From: Planctomycetota bacterium
GTDB lineage: Bacteria > Planctomycetota > PUPC01 > JACPCR01
Length of the DNA stretch: 9,682 nt
Assembly (NCBI GenBank): GCA_030740295.1
Contig: JASLXP010000176.1
Coordinates: forward strand, 1 to 9,682
Reading direction: 5' to 3'
Position 1 is the first letter of the stretch; the number at the start of each line of letters is the position of its first letter. Positions 7,407-9,682 of this stretch are shown piece by piece. Position numbers and translations under genes: made by a program. The notes below the pieces were generated by a model. The model ran no database searches and was not told where the DNA came from. It worked only from the letters and a program-made list of their open reading frames with translations.

Positions 7407-7434
7407 ATCGTAGTCCTCATTGCAGGGTCGTCAA
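7407..7434 (-). promoter_or_regulatory. Possible sigma70-type promoter for the kinase gene
   Basis: On the minus strand TTGACG (7434-7429), a 16-base spacer and TACGAT (7412-7407) resemble -35 and -10 elements, matching five and four of six consensus positions. Transcription would begin near 7400, below the 7420 ATG and about 50 bases above the 7348 ATG. If real, it supports the shorter kinase start. Chance occurrence cannot be excluded. Confidence 0.3.
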
Positions 7435-7502
7435 CATCCCCGCGCCGTCTTCACGGATTCATTGCAGGATCCCATCGGGGGTACAGGGGGCCCGCTGACC
7501 CG

Positions 7503-7556
7503 TTCCGCGGCCCGCGTATCGATGGCCTGTTCCGCGACCCGCGTAGCACAGGTCTC
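7503..7556. repeat. Imperfect tandem duplication with 27-base period
   Basis: TTCCGCGGCCCGCGTA (7503-7518) recurs as TTCCGCGACCCGCGTA (7530-7545) with one mismatch, 27 bases apart. The second copy runs directly into the inverted repeat at 7543. This is a short local duplication in non-coding DNA, possibly the remnant of an adjoining copy of the same intergenic element. Confidence 0.55.
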
Positions 7557-7607
7557 CGGACCTGTCGGTTTTGCGCGACTTCTCACAACTCTGGAGAGTT
7601 GTGCTAC
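7543..7607. repeat. Nested inverted repeat, REP-like
   Basis: Outer arms GTAGCACA (7543-7550) and TGTGCTAC (7600-7607) are exact reverse complements. They enclose two independent hairpins: ACAGGTC-tccg-GACCTGT (7548-7565) and CACAACTC-tgga-GAGTTGTG (7584-7603). The outer arms overlap the bases of the inner stems, so the element could switch between one long and two short structures. It resembles the short palindromic intergenic repeats scattered in PVC-group genomes. No transposase is nearby. Confidence 0.65.
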
Positions 7608-7629
7608 GGCCCACTGCAGCAGGATTGTA

Positions 7630-7642
7630 GGTCTATCAGACC
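7630..7642 (-). terminator. Short hairpin 18 bases after the ceramidase-like gene
   Basis: GGTCT-atc-AGACC (7630-7642) is a perfect five-base stem with a three-base loop, lying just beyond the TAA stop at 7661-7663. No T-run follows on the minus strand. It could be a weak transcript end or another member of the palindrome cluster. Confidence 0.3.
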
Positions 7643-7660
7643 GCCGCCACTGTTCTTTTC

Positions 7661-9682
7661 TTACTTGCCGGCCTTCACATCAAGAAGCTCCCGCATCGCA
7701 TCCATCAACTGCCTCTCCACTCCCGGGCCGACACGGGACACAGGACCGGATTCGTAGCCGCCTTGCGTGTAAGCGATATCTGTACAGATGTAGCCGGGGC
7801 CGTAATCGCCATAGGCGGCCATGCATACGAACGCGTCAGGCAGCATTGCCTGCGCTGCGAGCTGGTATTCGACGAACAGTTCGCCGGGCATGTGAAGCAC
7901 TTGTGCCGGCCCGAGTTGTAGGCGCGTGATCGTGATGCCGTTGCCTTTGAGTGTGCGCTCACTCCAGACCGCGTCTCTTGCCGCACGAATCCGATCCCTT
8001 TTGCTGCGCTTTCTGTTTTTGAGGATCGCCAATTGGGCTTTCGTATCGAGATAGTGCGGTGAGATTGTCATCAGCAGTTCTTTCGAGCTCCAATCACAGC
8101 CATCGCTATCAACTGGTACCTTTGTCGTTGCTGCCCACGCCTCTTTCATTCCCTCAGCCAAACGTCTGGCAAGCGCTGGCCGGTTCTCCGGTGCTCCGCT
8201 GTTGTATTTGCCAGCGGCGACATTTCCTCCTGCGCCAGCAAAATGGACGTGAGTGACGCCTGGCAGATCCGTCTCACGTGAAGCCCTCGCCAGACCCACG
8301 AAGTCAGCGCTCACGTGTCCTTTTCCGTAGTAGCTCTGGGGATGGGTCGCATAGTAGCTCAAGGCGGCGAGTGGCCGTCCGCCATCCCACAGGCTGATAA
8401 CGCGGATGAATGGATCAATTACACCTTCGGGGGCATTGATAGCTGCGGGATTCCGGCAACTGCTGAATCGGACGTGCTTCACCTTTCCGTCTCTGCCAAG
8501 GACGCGGCGATTGGAAGCGACTTTTCTGACCTTCGCCTGGCCAATGCCCACATGAGTCACCGCATTTGGGGATTCGATGGCTAAAGCGACAGCGGCTGCA
8601 GCGCGCTCAATGGTCTTCTTTGCGAAAGCCACTGGAAACATCGTCCCGCTCAGACCATTCGATGCGAGCAAACTCTCGGTGGAAAAATCACACGCGGGCG
8701 CGTCGTGCTGGTGAAGGGTGTGAACGGCCACCCGATCTGCTGTCGTTCCCGCGGCAGTTGCCAGAGCCTGGCGCCACGCCAGATGGCCATCGTTTCCGAT
8801 ACCCACCCAGTCGACAGCACAGAGCACGATCGGTTTGCCTTTGCCGAAGAGGATGATCCCACGCGCACTCAACCGATCATCGACCGCCTCGGCCGGCATC
8901 ACATTGCCGTTGCAGAGCGGGGCTCCCATGGGTGGTGTCGCATCAACATTGAATGTGGAAATGCGAAGCACATCAGCGCCGATCTTTTCCTCCGATGCCT
9001 TCGATTGCCGGGAAGCCTTCGTTGATTCACCAGTCGTAGTTTTGCTTCCCTTCTCGCCTTTCGTGCCTTGCTGCTTTATGAATTCCATCAGATCTCTCAT
9101 CTCCTGTGGTTTGATCTGTTTCTCCATGCCTTCCGGCATGAGCGAGATGCCCAGGCTCTTTATTTTGAGAATTTCAGATCGTTTGAGGTATTGCGTCGAA
9201 CCATCGGCCTGCTGCAGAGCCATCCCGGCCGCGGTTTCTTCAACGACCAGTCCTGTGAAAGTCTTCTCGTCTCTGGTGGCAACGATGTGTGATATAAACT
9301 CGGGATTCACCTCACGATTGGGATCGAAAACATTGAGCAGGAAACTCTCTTGCCCGCGTTGCAGAGCGGTCACCAAGTTCGGCCCAGTCTCTTTTCCGGT
9401 ACCGGCCAGGCGATGGCAAGTGGCACATGTCTTCAGGAACAGTTGTTTTCCCTTCTCCGAATTCCCCGATCTATTGAGTGAAGCCAGGTATGCCTTTACC
9501 AGTTTATCCTTCTCGGCTCGCTTCTGTGGATCATCAACGGCCCTCGACACTTCACGAATGATCTGCTCGCCGGGCTTGCCGTGACCACGACACATTGCAG
9601 CGAATCGCAGCCAGGGATCTCTTTCATCCTTCAGAACCGCATCGATGACAGCATCCACGTCCTCAGTCCGGATGGACGCAAT
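7661..9682 (-). CDS. PVC-type cytochrome c fused to a neutral-ceramidase-like domain, C-terminal 673 residues
   Basis: The frame stays open to base 9682, so the N-terminus is missing; numbering here sets the Val codon (GTG) at 9658 as 1. Residues 1-65 are helical and fit the end of a HEAT-like region. Residues about 68-198 form a c-type cytochrome domain with heme site CATCH (78-82) and LMPEGM (173-178) as a possible Met ligand source, of the kind ending PVC membrane-bound dehydrogenase-like proteins. A Lys/Ser/Thr-rich linker (200-226) follows. Residues about 230-662 match neutral/alkaline ceramidases: HTLHQHD (313-319), YYATHP (H439), PGE (E593) and YGDYGPGY (616-623) correspond to the zinc ligands known in the Pseudomonas enzyme. 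The segment expected to hold the Ser nucleophile reads FAGAGGN (473-479). It should be secreted and heme-bearing. Hydrolysis of an amide or ester bond is plausible; ceramide as substrate is not established. Stop is TAA. Confidence 0.88.
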   Translation of the reverse strand: MASIRTEDVDAVIDAVLKDERDPWLRFAAMCRGHGKPGEQIIREVSRAVDDPQKRAEKDKLVKAYLASLNRSGNSEKGKQLFLKTCATCHRLAGTGKETGPNLVTALQRGQESFLLNVFDPNREVNPEFISHIVATRDEKTFTGLVVEETAAGMALQQADGSTQYLKRSEILKIKSLGISLMPEGMEKQIKPQEMRDLMEFIKQQGTKGEKGSKTTTGESTKASRQSKASEEKIGADVLRISTFNVDATPPMGAPLCNGNVMPAEAVDDRLSARGIILFGKGKPIVLCAVDWVGIGNDGHLAWRQALATAAGTTADRVAVHTLHQHDAPACDFSTESLLASNGLSGTMFPVAFAKKTIERAAAAVALAIESPNAVTHVGIGQAKVRKVASNRRVLGRDGKVKHVRFSSCRNPAAINAPEGVIDPFIRVISLWDGGRPLAALSYYATHPQSYYGKGHVSADFVGLARASRETDLPGVTHVHFAGAGGNVAAGKYNSGAPENRPALARRLAEGMKEAWAATTKVPVDSDGCDWSSKELLMTISPHYLDTKAQLAILKNRKRSKRDRIRAARDAVWSERTLKGNGITITRLQLGPAQVLHMPGELFVEYQLAAQAMLPDAFVCMAAYGDYGPGYICTDIAYTQGGYESGPVSRVGPGVERQLMDAMRELLDVKAGK

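Larger units (their letters stand above)
7349..7660. other. Spacer between the ceramidase-like and kinase genes
   Basis: About 312 bases. From high to low coordinates it holds a short hairpin after the upstream gene, a nested inverted repeat, a duplicated GC-rich segment and a weak promoter-like site near the kinase start. A plus-strand frame beginning at 7420 runs into the antisense of the next gene and has no protein-like features, so no gene is called here. Confidence 0.6.

Noticed and set aside
7349..7420. 24-residue extension of the kinase to an ATG at 7420
   Set aside because: No ribosome binding site precedes it, its residues look non-coding, and a promoter-like site overlaps it. It was not ruled out, only judged less likely.
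8835..9584. 249-residue plus-strand open frame
   Set aside because: It lies antisense to the heme domain and linker of the ceramidase-like protein, where the minus strand carries CATCH and other family motifs.

Overview
The window looks like chromosome from a planctomycete or a close relative in the PVC group (Verrucomicrobiota is the main alternative). This rests on gene content: an alpha-2-macroglobulin-type protein, a very large Ser/Thr kinase with WD40 repeats, and a c-type cytochrome of the PVC type fused to a ceramidase-like domain. Base composition is moderately GC-rich. No rRNA, tRNA, CRISPR array, transposase or phage gene was recognised.

All four genes lie on the minus strand, so transcription runs from high to low coordinates. 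(1) 9682-7661 is the C-terminal 673 residues of a large secreted protein: a helical region resembling the end of a HEAT-type segment, a CxxCH cytochrome domain, a Lys/Ser/Thr-rich linker and a neutral-ceramidase-like metallohydrolase domain. (2) 7348-2774 is a protein kinase of about 1,524 residues with an unrecognised N-terminal region, a Pro/Glu linker, a complete kinase domain, TPR-like helices and fourteen WD40-like blades. The blades form two sets of seven separated by a helical insert. (3) 2327-1602 is a membrane-anchored SIMPL (DUF541) protein with a clear ribosome binding site. (4) 1068-1 is the secreted N-terminal part of an alpha-2-macroglobulin/MG-domain protein that runs off the left edge.

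The spacers are long: about 312 bases at 7349-7660, 446 at 2328-2773 and 533 at 1069-1601. The four genes are therefore probably separate transcription units. Two spacers carry hairpin-rich, REP-like DNA. At 1330-1527, four copies of a palindromic unit sit in a head-to-head arrangement, and one stem shows a compensatory base-pair change. At 7543-7642, nested inverted repeats follow the ceramidase-like gene. Weak promoter-like and operator-like sites are listed with low confidence.

Three of the four products are probably at or outside the cytoplasmic membrane, and the fourth is a large signalling scaffold. No direct functional link among the four can be shown from sequence. No clearly new defence or metabolic system was found. 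The best leads are the ceramidase-like domain that keeps its zinc ligands but lacks the usual Ser nucleophile, the kinase's unknown N-terminus and double propeller, and the structured repeats.
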